A stretch of DNA of 64,000 nucleotides from Rubripirellula sp. (lineage in GTDB: Bacteria; Planctomycetota; Planctomycetia; Pirellulales; Pirellulaceae): positions 1 through 64,000 of the forward strand of contig JAQWPZ010000112.1 of the NCBI GenBank assembly GCA_029245125.1. Direction: 5' to 3'. The position numbers and the translations under genes were made by a program. The stretch's first letter is position 1. Each line of letters starts with the position of its first letter. Below are positions 26,068-36,904 of the stretch, piece by piece. Under the pieces are notes generated by a model, which saw nothing but the letters and a program-made list of their open reading frames with translations, was not told where the DNA came from and searched no databases.

Positions 26068-27455
26068 GAACTGGTTAGTACCGAGGCCGGTTTACGACGT
26101 CTCGATAACAGGACTGCAATGGCGCCCCCGCCCAAAGCCGCTGTGAGCGGCTCCACCACGATTCGATAACGGTAGTGCGGGATTTCAAAAACCCCGGTGA
26201 TGACCGCAAAGTAAGCCAAGATCATCAACACCCAGAATGCATAGGGTCGCGAGGGGCGATTGATAAGCAAAACGATTCCCGCGGCAACGATCATGCCGGT
26301 CAGTAACGTGTTGAGTAGGACAGACTGGCTGAGTCGGTATTCAATTGCCGCTTCTAATACAGGGATATTATAGATCCAAATCAACTCTCCCAGGTAATTT
26401 CCCTTCATTCCCTGGGCCGGTAATTGGGTGGCTGCTGCTCGCCAAAAATTGACGGTTCGCCGAAACGCTTTGTAAGCGAAGGTCGGTTGATCAGACTTGA
26501 TCGCATCGAGTGATACTTGCTGCATCAGCCGATCGGTTTGCGGATCACTTAATCCGGATTGAACCAACGCATTGGATACCGTCCAGGTGAGTCGCCAATC
26601 TGCATCCGCAGTGCTTGTTCGATTGAACCGTTGCTGTAGCCGTTCGCTTGATTCAGTTGCTGGTAGCTCCAGTCCCGCGCCCGAGCCATCTTGGAAGGTC
26701 ACGACCCAAAGGTTACGTCCGACGAATTGGGTAATGAAAGGCTCATCAAAAACGATCGCATTACGAGCGATCCAAGGTGTGACGATCGCGATTGCCGTAA
26801 AAGCGGCGAGCATCCCGTGGCCGATGCGTCCGTGCAGTTTCACACGCTCTGATGCCGCTTTGCCAACTCTTCGACGCCGACGATAGTGAGACCACAAAAC
26901 AAAAGGAATGTGAGCTAGCCACAGCAACAAAACGATCGGTCTGGTCAGCAGCACCAATCCGAAAGTTACCCCAGCGAGCACCGCTCGTTTGGAACTTGGG
27001 TTTTCGTCGTAATGAAGCATCGTCAGTAGATGCAGCATCAATAAAAAGATGAATAGAGATTCCGACAATAAGGCGGCGTTGTAAGTGAATGCTGATACCG
27101 CCGGCAACGTGAGGAGCAGTGTCCACACCATTGCGTTGGGAAGGCGAGTGATCCGAGCGGCCATTTGTCCGGCGATCGCGATCGACCCCACCATCAGGGC
27201 GGACTGGGCAACGGCAATCGCTGGCAAGGCATACTCGCCAGCGCAGGCACGCAGGATGGCGAGGAACCACGGATAGATGGGAGTGCGGTAAGCAATCGGA
27301 TCGGCCAGCATCAGCCAATCTCCCGCCATCACCAAGGTGCTCAGTTTCCAGTATCCCCACGCGTCACGCTCAATCGGGACCGGGCCGAGCGCGATGACGG
27401 CGACTGCCTTGACGGTAATCAGGGCAAGCAGGACGAGTACAAGCAGATTACGCAC
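26064..27455 (-). CDS. Family 39-like (GT-C) membrane glycosyltransferase
   Basis: 463 residues with about ten hydrophobic helices. The first external loop begins ERDAWGYWKLS and goes on with the typical YPWFLAILR element, placing an acidic residue where ArnT/PMT-type enzymes have their catalytic Asp. These enzymes move a sugar from a polyprenyl-phosphate donor to an acceptor outside the membrane. The donor is probably made by the GT2 genes downstream. First gene of the six-gene cluster. Confidence 0.8.
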   Translation of the reverse strand: MRNLLVLVLLALITVKAVAVIALGPVPIERDAWGYWKLSTLVMAGDWLMLADPIAYRTPIYPWFLAILRACAGEYALPAIAVAQSALMVGSIAIAGQMAARITRLPNAMVWTLLLTLPAVSAFTYNAALLSESLFIFLLMLHLLTMLHYDENPSSKRAVLAGVTFGLVLLTRPIVLLLWLAHIPFVLWSHYRRRRRVGKAASERVKLHGRIGHGMLAAFTAIAIVTPWIARNAIVFDEPFITQFVGRNLWVVTFQDGSGAGLELPATESSERLQQRFNRTSTADADWRLTWTVSNALVQSGLSDPQTDRLMQQVSLDAIKSDQPTFAYKAFRRTVNFWRAAATQLPAQGMKGNYLGELIWIYNIPVLEAAIEYRLSQSVLLNTLLTGMIVAAGIVLLINRPSRPYAFWVLMILAYFAVITGVFEIPHYRYRIVVEPLTAALGGGAIAVLLSRRRKPASVLTSS

Positions 27456-27566
27456 GATCGAACCATCTTGGGATCTGATGCCATGAACTGTCTAAGCTTA
27501 CCGCGCTGAAAGGTCGAATGTTGGGCTGATTTGCGTTCGATTTACTGTTATGCGGATGAAATCATC

Positions 27567-28127
27567 CTATTCCCTTAGCAGCCAATTGCTGGGGAGCAGT
27601 GGTAGTTTGGGTAATGGTGATTCGAACTTCAGGTACTTTTCCCGGCGGGAATTACTGGACCTCACACGCTGAACATTTCGAGTATGCCTGGGGTTATCGA
27701 CCTCGATGATGTATTCATCGAAAAACAGTACCAATTGAAGATTCATGGACTGCCAGCAATTGAGCAAGTCGTGGTGAAGCGTGTATTTCGCAAGGAAACG
27801 AGCTTCGACCTCATTGTGGAGCTTGAGAACGTCTCGAAGTCGGTAATAAAGCTGATTGAGGTAACGCGGGTTCTTGGCGGCTTTCGTCAATCGTTCAGCG
27901 GCATCGTTTAAACGGTTGACAAGTGTCTGATCGGCTCGATCGATCCCTCGCACCCGCTTGGCGATAGTTTGAAACGATTTCACCGATTTCTCGTAGCGAA
28001 TGGCTAGCGGCGAAAGTGGATTGGTTTCCTTGGTCACCGCGTCAGCTGCGATGAGCTGTTGGCTCGCGAAAGAAGTTGTCCCGAGCGAGAAAAGTAAGCC
28101 GGCTAGCATCAGCACTTGCTTTTTCAT
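27567..28127 (-). CDS. Small secreted protein of unknown function
   Basis: 186 residues from ATG 28127 with GGAG seven bases upstream. A clear signal peptide (MKKQVLMLAGLLFSLGTTSFA) is followed by a mainly helical, charged domain (VNRLNDAAERLTKAAKN, LYYRLRDVLKLHNEVEARFL) and a basic C-terminus. I recognise no family. It stands alone between the glycan cluster and rnr. Confidence 0.7.
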   Translation of the reverse strand: MKKQVLMLAGLLFSLGTTSFASQQLIAADAVTKETNPLSPLAIRYEKSVKSFQTIAKRVRGIDRADQTLVNRLNDAAERLTKAAKNPRYLNQLYYRLRDVLKLHNEVEARFLAKYTLHHDLLNCWQSMNLQLVLFFDEYIIEVDNPRHTRNVQRVRSSNSRREKYLKFESPLPKLPLLPSNWLLRE

Positions 28128-28284
28128 CACGATCTCCAAATTCAGATGAATTCACTTTCTGGTTCGCCGCTGGTCCATCACGGCTGTCGTTAACGAGGTT
28201 TTACAGCGTAACAGGTTGATGCGCGCGTCGACGATGGCGATCACAAGTCGGAGTTTGATCGGCGACTTTCATGGTCAGCAATCG

Positions 28285-30543
28285 TTAGCGTCTCTTTTTT
28301 CGCTTCTTCTTGTCTCGTCGATCTTTTTTTCGCTTCCCCTTGTGGCTCGGCTTCGTCTTGGTGCTCTGCGTGGACGAGCCTGGTTCACTGCGGGCTGAGT
28401 GATTTTTGAGCACGTCGAAGAAGAGTTGCCGATCTTGCAAGTCGACTTTGGCAATCCTGACGGTTAGCTGATCGCCCAATCGAAAGCGATTCCCCGCTTT
28501 GAATCCGATGATCATCTGCCCCCGTCGCTCGAACCGATACTTGTCGTCCGGTAGCGTGGTGATTGGAACAAATCCATCCACCGGCAGTTTCGTGCACCGA
28601 GCATGCAGGCCGTCTGCAAAAACGCGACTGATGACTGCTTCCATCGTTTCGCCGACGTGCTTTTTCAGGTAGTGCAGTAGCTTCAACTGGGTCAGTTCAC
28701 GTTCCGCAGCAGCAGCATTTCGTTCCATGTCACTGCAATGGTACCCCAGTTTGATGAGCGTTGGATAAGCCTCGTCGGGGGTCTGCTTTTTCTCTAACAA
28801 TCGCTGAATGAGGCGATGGACATTCAGATCGGGGTAGCGACGGATCGGGCTGGTGAAATGGCAGTAATGATCCATGTCCAGCGCGTAGTGACCTTCGACC
28901 TGAGGTCCGTAAACAGCTTTGCTCATGCTCTTTAACACGGCAAAATTAACAGCATCTTCAAGCGGTGTTTCGGCGACCGAATCAAGCACTTTTTGAATCT
29001 CGAAGCGACTTTCGATGGAGCCAACATTGATGCCGAGGTCTTTGACAAAGTTTCCGAGTTGCCGAAGTTTCCGTCGTTCAGGTGGGGCGTGAATTCGATG
29101 CAGGTAATGAAGCTTCAGATCATCGAGCCACGTCGCGACAGCTTGATTCGCTGCCAGCATGAATTCTTCAATGATCTGATGGCTCTCGGTGTGGTGAACT
29201 CGGAACGCGCCTTTGACTTTGCCACTCTTGTCCAGGTCAAGCTTGATGTCCGGCATATCCATCGACAACGCACCGGCCGCAAAGCGGGATTTGCGCAGCT
29301 TCATTGCCAACGGATGCATTTGGCTCAGTAATTCGCAAATTGGCTCGCCCCATTTGTCGTTGTACGACTCTGGGTTTGCCAAGAATTGGTCGACCTGCTC
29401 GTAGTTAAGTCGCAGGTCGCTTCGTATCGCGGCGTTATGTACCTCGGTATGGGTAATTGTCAGATCATCCAAGAATTCAATTTCACAGGTCTTCACCAGG
29501 CGTATCCGCTCCGGTTGCAAACTCGCCAAGTGGTTGCTGATGATCTCGGGGATCATTGGGATGACGCGATCAGGTAGATAAACGCTCGTCGCCCGTTTTT
29601 TTGCTTCTTCGTCCAGCGGGCTTCCCGGCGGTACAAAATGGCTGACATCAGCGATGTGCACCCAAAGTCGCCAGCGTCCCGGTTCGCGTTCGAGTGAAAT
29701 CGCGTCATCAAAATCGCGGGCATCAAATGGATCAATCGTGATGGTCAGCTTGTCCGTTAGGTCAAGCCGATCGGCGGGCGGGGCGTCGTCGACAAACGCA
29801 TCCGCTTGTTCGCGCGCATTGTTGATCACCTCAGCTGGAAAGTCATCCGGCAATCCATACTGCCGCATGATTGTAATGGTGTCGATCGCTGGATTTTTGT
29901 TGCTCCCCAATCGCTCCAGGATAACTGCTTCACCACCATGTCCATCTTCACCGGGGAACTCGACCATTTCAACGAAGACTTTGTCGTCGTCGTCGAGTTG
30001 AATGCCTCGCACGTCACCAACGGTTACTGGCTCTTCAAACGGAGTCCCGTCCAGGATGACGGTCGGTTGTTTGTTGATGTAGCGAAACGTTCCAGTGAAT
30101 TGCCGCCGCGCACGTTGCAGAATCTTGGTGACTTCGCCTTCATTTCCGCCACGGCGACTCGGACGTACCTTGACTTCAACTTGGTCGCCTTCCAACGCAC
30201 CGGCCGTCGATCCAGGCGGAACAAAAATATCTTCTCTGGTATCGGAATCTTCAGAATGGTTGGGGCGGACAAATCCAAAACCACCTCCTCCCATCGCTCG
30301 CTGGAACTTTCCCTCGAGCCGGTCGCTCGGACCACCGATGGCACCCGGGCTGATGACGAAGTGATTGGAGCCGTAGATCAGACGCCCCTCGAGCACGAGC
30401 TGTTTGATGACGCGTCGCAGCTGCCTGTAATCCTCATCCTCGAGGTGCAATTGGGCTGCAATTTGCTTCGGTTTGCTCGGCCGGTAGTCTGGCGAAACGA
30501 CCAGCCGCATGACGCGGTTGGCCAAGTCAGTTGAAATTTCCAT
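28285..30543 (-). CDS. rnr: Ribonuclease R
   Basis: 752 residues from ATG 30543, where homology begins (EISTDLANRVMRLVVSPDY); the longer open frame to 30624 is unlikely. Order: N-terminal winged-helix region, OB/cold-shock domains (GFVRPN, DIFVPPG), the RNB catalytic core with IDPFDARDFDDAIS, FTSPIRRYPDLNVHRL and ERE, an S1 domain (about 640-720), and a Lys/Arg-rich tail ending KKKRKKRR. It is a 3'-5' exoribonuclease that degrades structured RNA. No Shine-Dalgarno is visible before the start. Confidence 0.95.
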   Translation of the reverse strand: MEISTDLANRVMRLVVSPDYRPSKPKQIAAQLHLEDEDYRQLRRVIKQLVLEGRLIYGSNHFVISPGAIGGPSDRLEGKFQRAMGGGGFGFVRPNHSEDSDTREDIFVPPGSTAGALEGDQVEVKVRPSRRGGNEGEVTKILQRARRQFTGTFRYINKQPTVILDGTPFEEPVTVGDVRGIQLDDDDKVFVEMVEFPGEDGHGGEAVILERLGSNKNPAIDTITIMRQYGLPDDFPAEVINNAREQADAFVDDAPPADRLDLTDKLTITIDPFDARDFDDAISLEREPGRWRLWVHIADVSHFVPPGSPLDEEAKKRATSVYLPDRVIPMIPEIISNHLASLQPERIRLVKTCEIEFLDDLTITHTEVHNAAIRSDLRLNYEQVDQFLANPESYNDKWGEPICELLSQMHPLAMKLRKSRFAAGALSMDMPDIKLDLDKSGKVKGAFRVHHTESHQIIEEFMLAANQAVATWLDDLKLHYLHRIHAPPERRKLRQLGNFVKDLGINVGSIESRFEIQKVLDSVAETPLEDAVNFAVLKSMSKAVYGPQVEGHYALDMDHYCHFTSPIRRYPDLNVHRLIQRLLEKKQTPDEAYPTLIKLGYHCSDMERNAAAAERELTQLKLLHYLKKHVGETMEAVISRVFADGLHARCTKLPVDGFVPITTLPDDKYRFERRGQMIIGFKAGNRFRLGDQLTVRIAKVDLQDRQLFFDVLKNHSARSEPGSSTQSTKTKPSHKGKRKKDRRDKKKRKKRR

Positions 30544-30864
30544 ATAAAAAACATATCCATGCGCCGCCAACTGAACAGTGGCCAAAATGCATTTCGCGGG
30601 AAAGCAGGCGGAGAAACTTTCCAAACCTATGGGGTGTCAACCAAAATTAGCGATGCCCAACGGCGGGGCGGAAGACCGCGAAAACGGCCAAATGCCGGGT
30701 TGCCTCGTCAGAACGGGTTACCCGATAAGAAACGGGACACGCGATCAGAAGCCATGCGAGAGGAGCCACACGAGAGGCCGGCCTCGTTCGGCCGGCTATC
30801 TTCACAGAGCAAGATTGACAGGAACAGGTTCACCTATTCATCCAAGAGACACCAAGAATTCGCC
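30544..30864. other. 321-base divergent region between rnr and the dioxygenase gene
   Basis: No gene is recognised here, although a rightward frame is open through it and in phase with the dioxygenase. The upstream codons show no family similarity. Promoters for both divergent genes should lie here. A strong GC hairpin sits at 30777-30796. Confidence 0.5.
30777..30796 (+). other. GC-rich hairpin in the leader of the dioxygenase gene
   Basis: GCCGGCC and GGCCGGC form a perfect 7-bp stem around the loop TCGTTC, 69 bases upstream of the start at 30865. No T tract follows, so it is not a clear terminator; it could be a regulatory leader structure. Confidence 0.4.
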
Positions 30865-31602
30865 ATGAGCCTAGAGCAAGCCGGATATGTGATTATTGAT
30901 AAGGTGATTGCCAACGCGGGCTGCAAGTCGATCGCTAATCAAGTCCTCGCAGCATTGCAGCGAGATCACCAATCGTCCATTAGCAGGGAAGGACACACCG
31001 AGCGACTCAATCAGAACCAGCGGAAATCCAGATCGGTCGTTGGTGGTCGCAATCTGCTGTCGTTCTGGAGTGACTGGAGGCAAGTAACCGAAGATCAACG
31101 CATCAATGATTTGATCCTGCAGTCTGTCGGCGACCAGGCTGGGTTGGTGCGAGGACTGTACTTCGATAAACCGCCCGGCCAGGGATGGGCTTTGGCATTG
31201 CACCGTGACTTGACCATTGCGGTCGCCGAGCATCGGGAGCCCGCTAGCCCCTTTTCAAAGCCGACACGCAAGGGTGGTGTTCCACACGTGGAAGCGACGC
31301 AAGAGTTACTGCACGCTATGCTGACGCTGAGGATTCATTTAGATCCGATGGTCGAGGGGAATGGCCCTCTCGTTGTGGTTCCGGGTTCTCACCGCGAAGT
31401 TGGTGCCAGTTCGTCTGCGTCGGCGGAAGCAATTTATTGTCACGCGGGCGATGTGTTTGTCATGCGACCGCTGCTTGTTCACGGTAGTCGAGCGTGTGAT
31501 CCGAAAACCACCTTGCATCGTCGTGTCATCCATCTCGAGATTGCACCCTCGGAACGATTGCCAGGTGGATATCGCTGGCATCACTTCGAGCCGTTGTTTT
31601 AG
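30865..31602 (+). CDS. Phytanoyl-CoA dioxygenase (PhyH)-family Fe(II)/2-oxoglutarate oxygenase
   Basis: 245 residues from ATG 30865. The iron-binding triad is visible: H-R-D in LALHRDLTIAV near residue 112, and the distal His in LLVHGSRAC near residue 210, followed by the 2-oxoglutarate-binding Arg in HRRVIHLEI. GNGPLVVVPGSHR is the usual strand before the distal His. The substrate is unknown; family members hydroxylate lipids and small metabolites. It converges on metH with only 7 bases between stops. Confidence 0.82.
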   Translation: MSLEQAGYVIIDKVIANAGCKSIANQVLAALQRDHQSSISREGHTERLNQNQRKSRSVVGGRNLLSFWSDWRQVTEDQRINDLILQSVGDQAGLVRGLYFDKPPGQGWALALHRDLTIAVAEHREPASPFSKPTRKGGVPHVEATQELLHAMLTLRIHLDPMVEGNGPLVVVPGSHREVGASSSASAEAIYCHAGDVFVMRPLLVHGSRACDPKTTLHRRVIHLEIAPSERLPGGYRWHHFEPLF

Positions 31603-31609
31603 ATCGCCA

Positions 31610-34600
31610 TCAGGCCGGCTCGTAGGCTAGGTTTGGCGCCAACCAGCGTTCCGCTTCTTCGATCGGGATTCCCTTCCGCTTCGCGTAATTCTCCATCTGA
31701 TCTTTGGTGACTCGATCGACGGCAAAATAGCGGGCGTTGGGGTGGGAGAAATACAAGCCACTGACAGACGCCGCTGGTGTCATCGCAAAACTGGAGGTGA
31801 GTTCGATGCCGGCGTTTTGTTCGGCACGCAACAGATCAAACAGGGTCCGCTTTTCGGTGTGGTCGGGACAGGCTGGGTAACCTGCCGCGGGTCGAATGCC
31901 GCGGTACTTTTCAGCGATCAAGTCTTCCGCGGAGAAACCCTCGGTGTTCCCGTAATCCCATTCATCTCGTGCCCGTTTGTGTAGCCATTCGGCAAGCGCT
32001 TCTGCCAACCGGTCAGCGATAGCTTGAACCATGATGGCGTGATAGTCATCGAGTTCGGCCTTGTACTTGTCAACTAACTCGGTGGCTCCAATTCCAGCCG
32101 TGACGGCAAAGCCACCGATGTAGTCTTCTCGGCCGCTATCGATGGGAGCGACGTAGTCGGCCAGCGAGCGGAAATCATTTTGCCCCTTTCGCTGCCATTG
32201 TTGGCGGAGGCAATGAAAGCGATTCAGTTCCTGCTGACGTTTTTCATCGGTGTACAGGACGATGTCGTCTCCATCACTCGCAGCGGGCCAGAACGCGTAA
32301 ACGGCTTTAGCGGACAGTCGTTCATTGGCGATGATTTGGTCGAGCAACTGATTGGCATCATCGAACAGTTCCTTGGCCTGTTCCCCGACTACACTGTCGT
32401 CGAGGATTTTGGGGTATTTTCCTCTGAGTTCCCAAGTCATGAAGAATGGCGACCAATCGATGTAGTCACGTAGTTCTGTCAGCGAGATGTTTTCGAGTAC
32501 TTTAATGCCGGTAAACGAGGGCTTGGCAATTTCGATATTTTGCCAATCGCTGGCGAACCGTTTTTGTAGTGCTTCCGCGTAGGGGACGAGCTGTTGCTGG
32601 CGACCTTCGTAGCTGGCGACCAATTTTGCCTGGTTGACTTCGTTATCGCTGAGAAACGTTTCTCGCATCTCTTTACTGATCAGTTTCTCAACAACGTTTA
32701 CACTTCGGCTGGCATCGAGCACATGAACGACAGCAGAGCCGCAGGCTGGCGCGATTTTCACCGCCGTATGTTTTGCACTGGTGGTCGCTCCACCAATCAG
32801 TAGGGGGATCGCCATCTTGCGACGCTTCATTTCGCGGGCGACGTGAACCATTTCATCAAGACTGGGCGTGATCAAGCCACTCAAGCCGATCATGTCAGCA
32901 TTTTGGCTCTCGGCTTCGTCGAGGATGGTTTCAGTATCGACCATCACGCCAAGATCAATGACCTCGTAATTGTTGCATTGCAGCACGACGCCCACGATGT
33001 TTTTTCCGATGTCATGAACATCACCTTTGACCGTGGCAATCAGGAATTTTCCGCGAGCTGAGTTGCCCTCCAAGCCGGCTGCCCGTTTTTCTTCTTCCAT
33101 GAAGGGTTCGAGGTACGCGACTGCCTTTTTCATGACGCGTGCTGACTTGACCACCTGCGGCAAAAACATTTTGCCGGCACCAAACAAATCTCCAACGACT
33201 TGCATGCCATCCATCAATGGGCCTTCGATGATGTGCAGGCAACGGTCGAAGTGCTGGCGTGCTTCTTCGGTATCTTCGACGATGAACTTGTCGATCCCTT
33301 TGATGAGGGCATGTTGCATTCGTTCTGCGACCGGTGCTTCTCGCCATTCCAAGTCTTGACCGGCTTTTTGCATGCCGGAACCGCGTACGGTTTCGGCGAG
33401 CTCGAGCAGGCGGTCGGTGGCATCTGCACGACGATTCAGCAGGACATCTTCAACCCGTTCGAGCAGCTCAGCTGGGATCTCTTCATAGATTTCCAATTGC
33501 CCAGCATTCACGATGCCCATGTCGAGGCCGGCTTTGACCGCATGAAAGAGAAACGCACTGTGAATCGCTTCACGCATGCGATCATTTCCGCGAAAACTGA
33601 AGCTGATATTGCTTACGCCGCCGCTGGTTTTTGCGCCGGGGCACTCTTGTTTGATGCGGCGGACAGCATTGATGAAATCGACTGCGTAATTGTTGTGTTC
33701 TTCGATCCCAGTTGCGACCGTTAAAATGTTGGGGTCAAAGATGATGTCTTCGGGTGGAAACCCAACTTCATGAACCAACAGTTCGTAAGCCCGCTTGCAG
33801 ATTCGAACTTTGTTGTCCTCGTCGGCAGCCTGCCCTTCCTCGTCAAATGCCATCACAACAGCGGCGGCTCCGTACTGCCGAACCAGTCTGGCACGCCGGA
33901 GAAACTCTTGTTCGCCATCTTTCAGCGAGATTGAGTTGACAATTGCTTTGCCTTGGACATTCCGCAGTCCGGCTTCGATGATTTCCCACTTACTGCTATC
34001 GATCATGACCGGAACGGCAGCAGCGACATCATCACCGGAGATGAGGCGTAGGTAGCGGGTCATCGCTTCCACGCCGTCGAGCAACGCATCGTCGAAATTG
34101 ATGTCGATGATGGTGGCGCCGTTTTCTACCTGCTCCCGCGCGATCTCGACCGCCTCCTCGTACTCTTCTTCACGAATCAAACGAGCAAATTTTCGGCTGC
34201 CGGTAACGTTGGTGCGTTCACCCACCATGGTGAATGGAATCTCCGGACGCATCACCATCGGCAGTTGGCCCGACAATCGCGTCCAAACTGGCCCCGGTTG
34301 CTCCTGCTTTGGGTGAATCCCTTTGACTCGTTCGGTCATGGCCCGGATGTGATCGGGAGTGGTTCCGCAGCAACCACCAAGAATGCTAATCCAATGGTTG
34401 TCAGCAAACTCGCCGACGATGTCAGCCATCGCTTTTGGCCCCAAATCAAATTGTCCCATATCGTTGGGCAGGCCAGCATTTGGGTGACAACTAATTGGTA
34501 GGTTTGTCGACTGAGACATCTCTTCGACGTGTGGACGCATCACATCTGGTCCAAGAGCGCAATTCATCCCGATCGACAGAACAGGGAAATGCGCTAAAGA

Positions 34601-35311
34601 CGTTACAAAGGCTTCGACTGTTTGTCCGCTGACGAACGTTCGCCCACCCTTATCGAAGGTGCCGCTGATCATGACCGGCACACGACGACCGCCGGCATCA
34701 TAGAAATCTTGGATCGCGAAGAGACACGCTTTCAGATTCAAGGTGTCGATCGCCGTTTCCGGCAGCAGGATATCGACTCCAGAACTCACCAACGCATCGA
34801 CTTGTGCCCGGTAGCTATCTCGCATCTCCTGGAAGGTGGTATCCCGATGGGCCGGATCTTCCACTCGTGTGCTGATGGCGGTTTGCTTGGTTGTCGGCCC
34901 GATCGAGCCAGCCACGAACCGTGGCTTGTCTGGCGTTCGCTCGGTCCACTCGTCGGCTGCTTTTCGAGCACAGTCAACTGCAGCTTGATTGATTTCCTGT
35001 ACCAGTTCGAGCGGTAAATCAAATTCAACCATCCCCACCGGGGATGCCCCGAACGTGTTCGTCTCGACGATGTCGCTCCCAGCTTCAAAATAAGCTCGGT
35101 GGATATCGGTGATTTTCTCCGCGTGGGTGAGGCAGAGAATGTCGGAAAAGTTTTTAAGATCCTTGTTGTGATCGGCGAAGCGGTCTCCGCGGACAGCAGC
35201 TTCATCGAGCTGCAGCCGCTGGATCATGGTTCCCATCGCGCCATCGAGTAGCAAAATCCGATCGCGGACTAGCTGTGGTAGAAGATCGGTCGCTGTATCG
35301 GGTCGAAGCAT
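31610..35311 (-). CDS. metH: Cobalamin-dependent methionine synthase
   Basis: 1233 residues, full length. Domains in order: homocysteine S-methyltransferase (1-330, zinc ligands in GMNCALG and GGCCGT), methyltetrahydrofolate/pterin-binding domain (about 355-620, [19 protein letters not shown] motif), B12 cap and binding domain (about 650-890, D-V-H-D-I-G near residue 765 with the lower axial His), and the SAM-dependent activation domain (about 910-1233, [10 protein letters not shown] near the end). It regenerates methionine from homocysteine. No cobalamin or SAM riboswitch core is visible upstream. Confidence 0.97.
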   Translation of the reverse strand: MLRPDTATDLLPQLVRDRILLLDGAMGTMIQRLQLDEAAVRGDRFADHNKDLKNFSDILCLTHAEKITDIHRAYFEAGSDIVETNTFGASPVGMVEFDLPLELVQEINQAAVDCARKAADEWTERTPDKPRFVAGSIGPTTKQTAISTRVEDPAHRDTTFQEMRDSYRAQVDALVSSGVDILLPETAIDTLNLKACLFAIQDFYDAGGRRVPVMISGTFDKGGRTFVSGQTVEAFVTSLAHFPVLSIGMNCALGPDVMRPHVEEMSQSTNLPISCHPNAGLPNDMGQFDLGPKAMADIVGEFADNHWISILGGCCGTTPDHIRAMTERVKGIHPKQEQPGPVWTRLSGQLPMVMRPEIPFTMVGERTNVTGSRKFARLIREEEYEEAVEIAREQVENGATIIDINFDDALLDGVEAMTRYLRLISGDDVAAAVPVMIDSSKWEIIEAGLRNVQGKAIVNSISLKDGEQEFLRRARLVRQYGAAAVVMAFDEEGQAADEDNKVRICKRAYELLVHEVGFPPEDIIFDPNILTVATGIEEHNNYAVDFINAVRRIKQECPGAKTSGGVSNISFSFRGNDRMREAIHSAFLFHAVKAGLDMGIVNAGQLEIYEEIPAELLERVEDVLLNRRADATDRLLELAETVRGSGMQKAGQDLEWREAPVAERMQHALIKGIDKFIVEDTEEARQHFDRCLHIIEGPLMDGMQVVGDLFGAGKMFLPQVVKSARVMKKAVAYLEPFMEEEKRAAGLEGNSARGKFLIATVKGDVHDIGKNIVGVVLQCNNYEVIDLGVMVDTETILDEAESQNADMIGLSGLITPSLDEMVHVAREMKRRKMAIPLLIGGATTSAKHTAVKIAPACGSAVVHVLDASRSVNVVEKLISKEMRETFLSDNEVNQAKLVASYEGRQQQLVPYAEALQKRFASDWQNIEIAKPSFTGIKVLENISLTELRDYIDWSPFFMTWELRGKYPKILDDSVVGEQAKELFDDANQLLDQIIANERLSAKAVYAFWPAASDGDDIVLYTDEKRQQELNRFHCLRQQWQRKGQNDFRSLADYVAPIDSGREDYIGGFAVTAGIGATELVDKYKAELDDYHAIMVQAIADRLAEALAEWLHKRARDEWDYGNTEGFSAEDLIAEKYRGIRPAAGYPACPDHTEKRTLFDLLRAEQNAGIELTSSFAMTPAASVSGLYFSHPNARYFAVDRVTKDQMENYAKRKGIPIEEAERWLAPNLAYEPA

Positions 35312-35724
35312 AGCTGGCTCAGTCTCGCGTTTCGGTCTCGCGTTTTGTCGGTTTCACGGTACTCGTGTCACAATCTTGGTTTCACGGGCCGGGTTTCACG
35401 CATAATCTTGCGTCGAAATCCAGAAATCCACAACCCGATCGACCGATTTGATCAATCAGTCCGAACAGTCTATTTCGCGAAAAACAATGGTTTCAGACGC
35501 ATTCTGCCTGTCTGTTGGGCTCGTCTCCGTGCACTCCGGCAGCGGTATCAAGCGACAGACCTCCCTATTTCATCTTGCCCTATCGGCAAGCTTTGGCTAT
35601 TTGGCAGATCCTTAAAGATCGGCAAGGTTGATACCGATCTAGAAGGATGTGTTGGAATCGAGTTCGCTGCTGCATAACCGCAACAACGGCCCGTCATTCA
35701 TGGACCGAACAACAGGAATTTCCG
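35312..35724. other. 413-base divergent region with short repeats and two hairpins
   Basis: It lies between metH and the rightward membrane protein gene. Near the metH end there are two copies of TCTCGCGTTT and three of GGTTTCACG within about 80 bases. Two perfect hairpins lie towards the rightward gene: CTTGCC/GGCAAG at 35574-35590, and AGATCGG/CCGATCT at 35616-35640. No gene or known riboswitch motif is seen. Confidence 0.45.
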
Positions 35725-36894
35725 ATGACCGTCTCGCCAGGAGGGCCCCAAGACGCGAAAGGCCCTACGCCAGAAGTCGCCGATGGCGGCAATCTCGAGG
35801 CAATTGCGAAGGAAGCCGAGGCCATCGCGAAGGAAGTATTGCCCCCCACGCTGTTTCAATTGCCGAATCTCAAGCCAATTCATCCGACCAGTAAGCCGAT
35901 GATCCCGGCAGGTCAGGATGCCGATTCTTTGGCTGCGTCGGCATGGGATTCCGACCGGCGGCATGAAGGGGCACAACTCGTTGACTTGAGTTTACCCGCC
36001 ACCCCAGCCGTAGGCACCGTCCCAGCAGCTGGTGTCGATGAACAGGCGTTCGCGGTTTCCGATCAAGGACCGCTTGTAGAACGACCCGATGTATCCGTCA
36101 TGCCTGTCCCTGACGCGATCGGTACGACAAGAGAATCGCGGTTGGCCGATTTTCCTGCGTCGACTCCAGACGAGGGTTCAAGCACGCCGTCCATTCCGCC
36201 TGCACGCTTACCTATTGAAGTCCCTGCCGGCCGAGCATGGAGTGAATCAATTGGTTCACAAGGCATTGTCATCGCTTTGCTGGTGCTGGTTGTTGCTGCC
36301 GCTCTGATGTCGAGGCGTGGTGCTGATGATGACAGCACGGAATCAGCTCTCGCCGAACATAGTGATCTCTTGGAATTTGATCGCGGCGAGTCCATTGTGA
36401 TTCCCGAAACAGGTCTGACCGAAACAGGGAATCCCAGAGCCGAGATGCTTAAGTACGGCAGGCCCGGAGTAGGTGTTACCCCGGAAACCCATCGGGAAAA
36501 TTGGGCGAACAGCTCGTTTTCTGATCGTTCCGCTAGCAGTGATGTGCCTGGCGTGCCCGATATCACCGAGGTGGCGAGCGTCGCCCTTGAGTCCCCGATG
36601 GCAGACAATTCAGTTGCGAAATCAGAGGTTGATCCGTCGGCTGATGACGTTCGCGAGAGCCCGTTTTTTGATGGATCGAGTCAGGTTGAGGCCCAGACTG
36701 TCTCGGACCGATCCGACACCGTGGTTGCGTCCGGTCTAGATGGCGGTGCCGATTCAGTGGTGTCGCATCGAAAATCCAGCACCCCAGCAGAAATGAACAA
36801 CCTTTTACAGTACTTGCCTCCATTACCGGAGTCAGTCACTCAGGCACCCGCCGTCGGTATCGGTGCTCAAACCGATCCTTCCTACGCGAAATAA
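35725..36894 (+). CDS. Single-pass membrane protein of unknown function
   Basis: 389 residues from ATG 35725 (AGGA upstream). A long acidic, proline-rich cytoplasmic-type N-terminus is followed by one membrane helix (GIVIALLVLVVAAALM, about residues 181-196) and a Ser/Asp/Glu-rich C-terminal half with no recognised domain. The next gene, a BY-kinase-like P-loop protein, starts 10 bases after its stop. That arrangement is like the membrane adaptor plus cytoplasmic ATPase of capsule/exopolysaccharide systems, but Wzz features (two helices, coiled coil) are absent. Confidence 0.7.
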   Translation: MTVSPGGPQDAKGPTPEVADGGNLEAIAKEAEAIAKEVLPPTLFQLPNLKPIHPTSKPMIPAGQDADSLAASAWDSDRRHEGAQLVDLSLPATPAVGTVPAAGVDEQAFAVSDQGPLVERPDVSVMPVPDAIGTTRESRLADFPASTPDEGSSTPSIPPARLPIEVPAGRAWSESIGSQGIVIALLVLVVAAALMSRRGADDDSTESALAEHSDLLEFDRGESIVIPETGLTETGNPRAEMLKYGRPGVGVTPETHRENWANSSFSDRSASSDVPGVPDITEVASVALESPMADNSVAKSEVDPSADDVRESPFFDGSSQVEAQTVSDRSDTVVASGLDGGADSVVSHRKSSTPAEMNNLLQYLPPLPESVTQAPAVGIGAQTDPSYAK

Positions 36895-36904
36895 GCGAAT
36901 CATC

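Noticed and set aside
29806..30534. 242-codon open frame opposite rnr
   Set aside because: It is an antisense shadow of a well-conserved gene.
30559..30864. N-terminal extension of the dioxygenase by about 100 residues
   Set aside because: Basic, low-quality sequence without homology; the region holds a hairpin and the rnr promoter area.
35312..35460. Cobalamin or SAM riboswitch upstream of metH
   Set aside because: No B12-box-like or SAM-I core sequence is recognisable on the minus strand.
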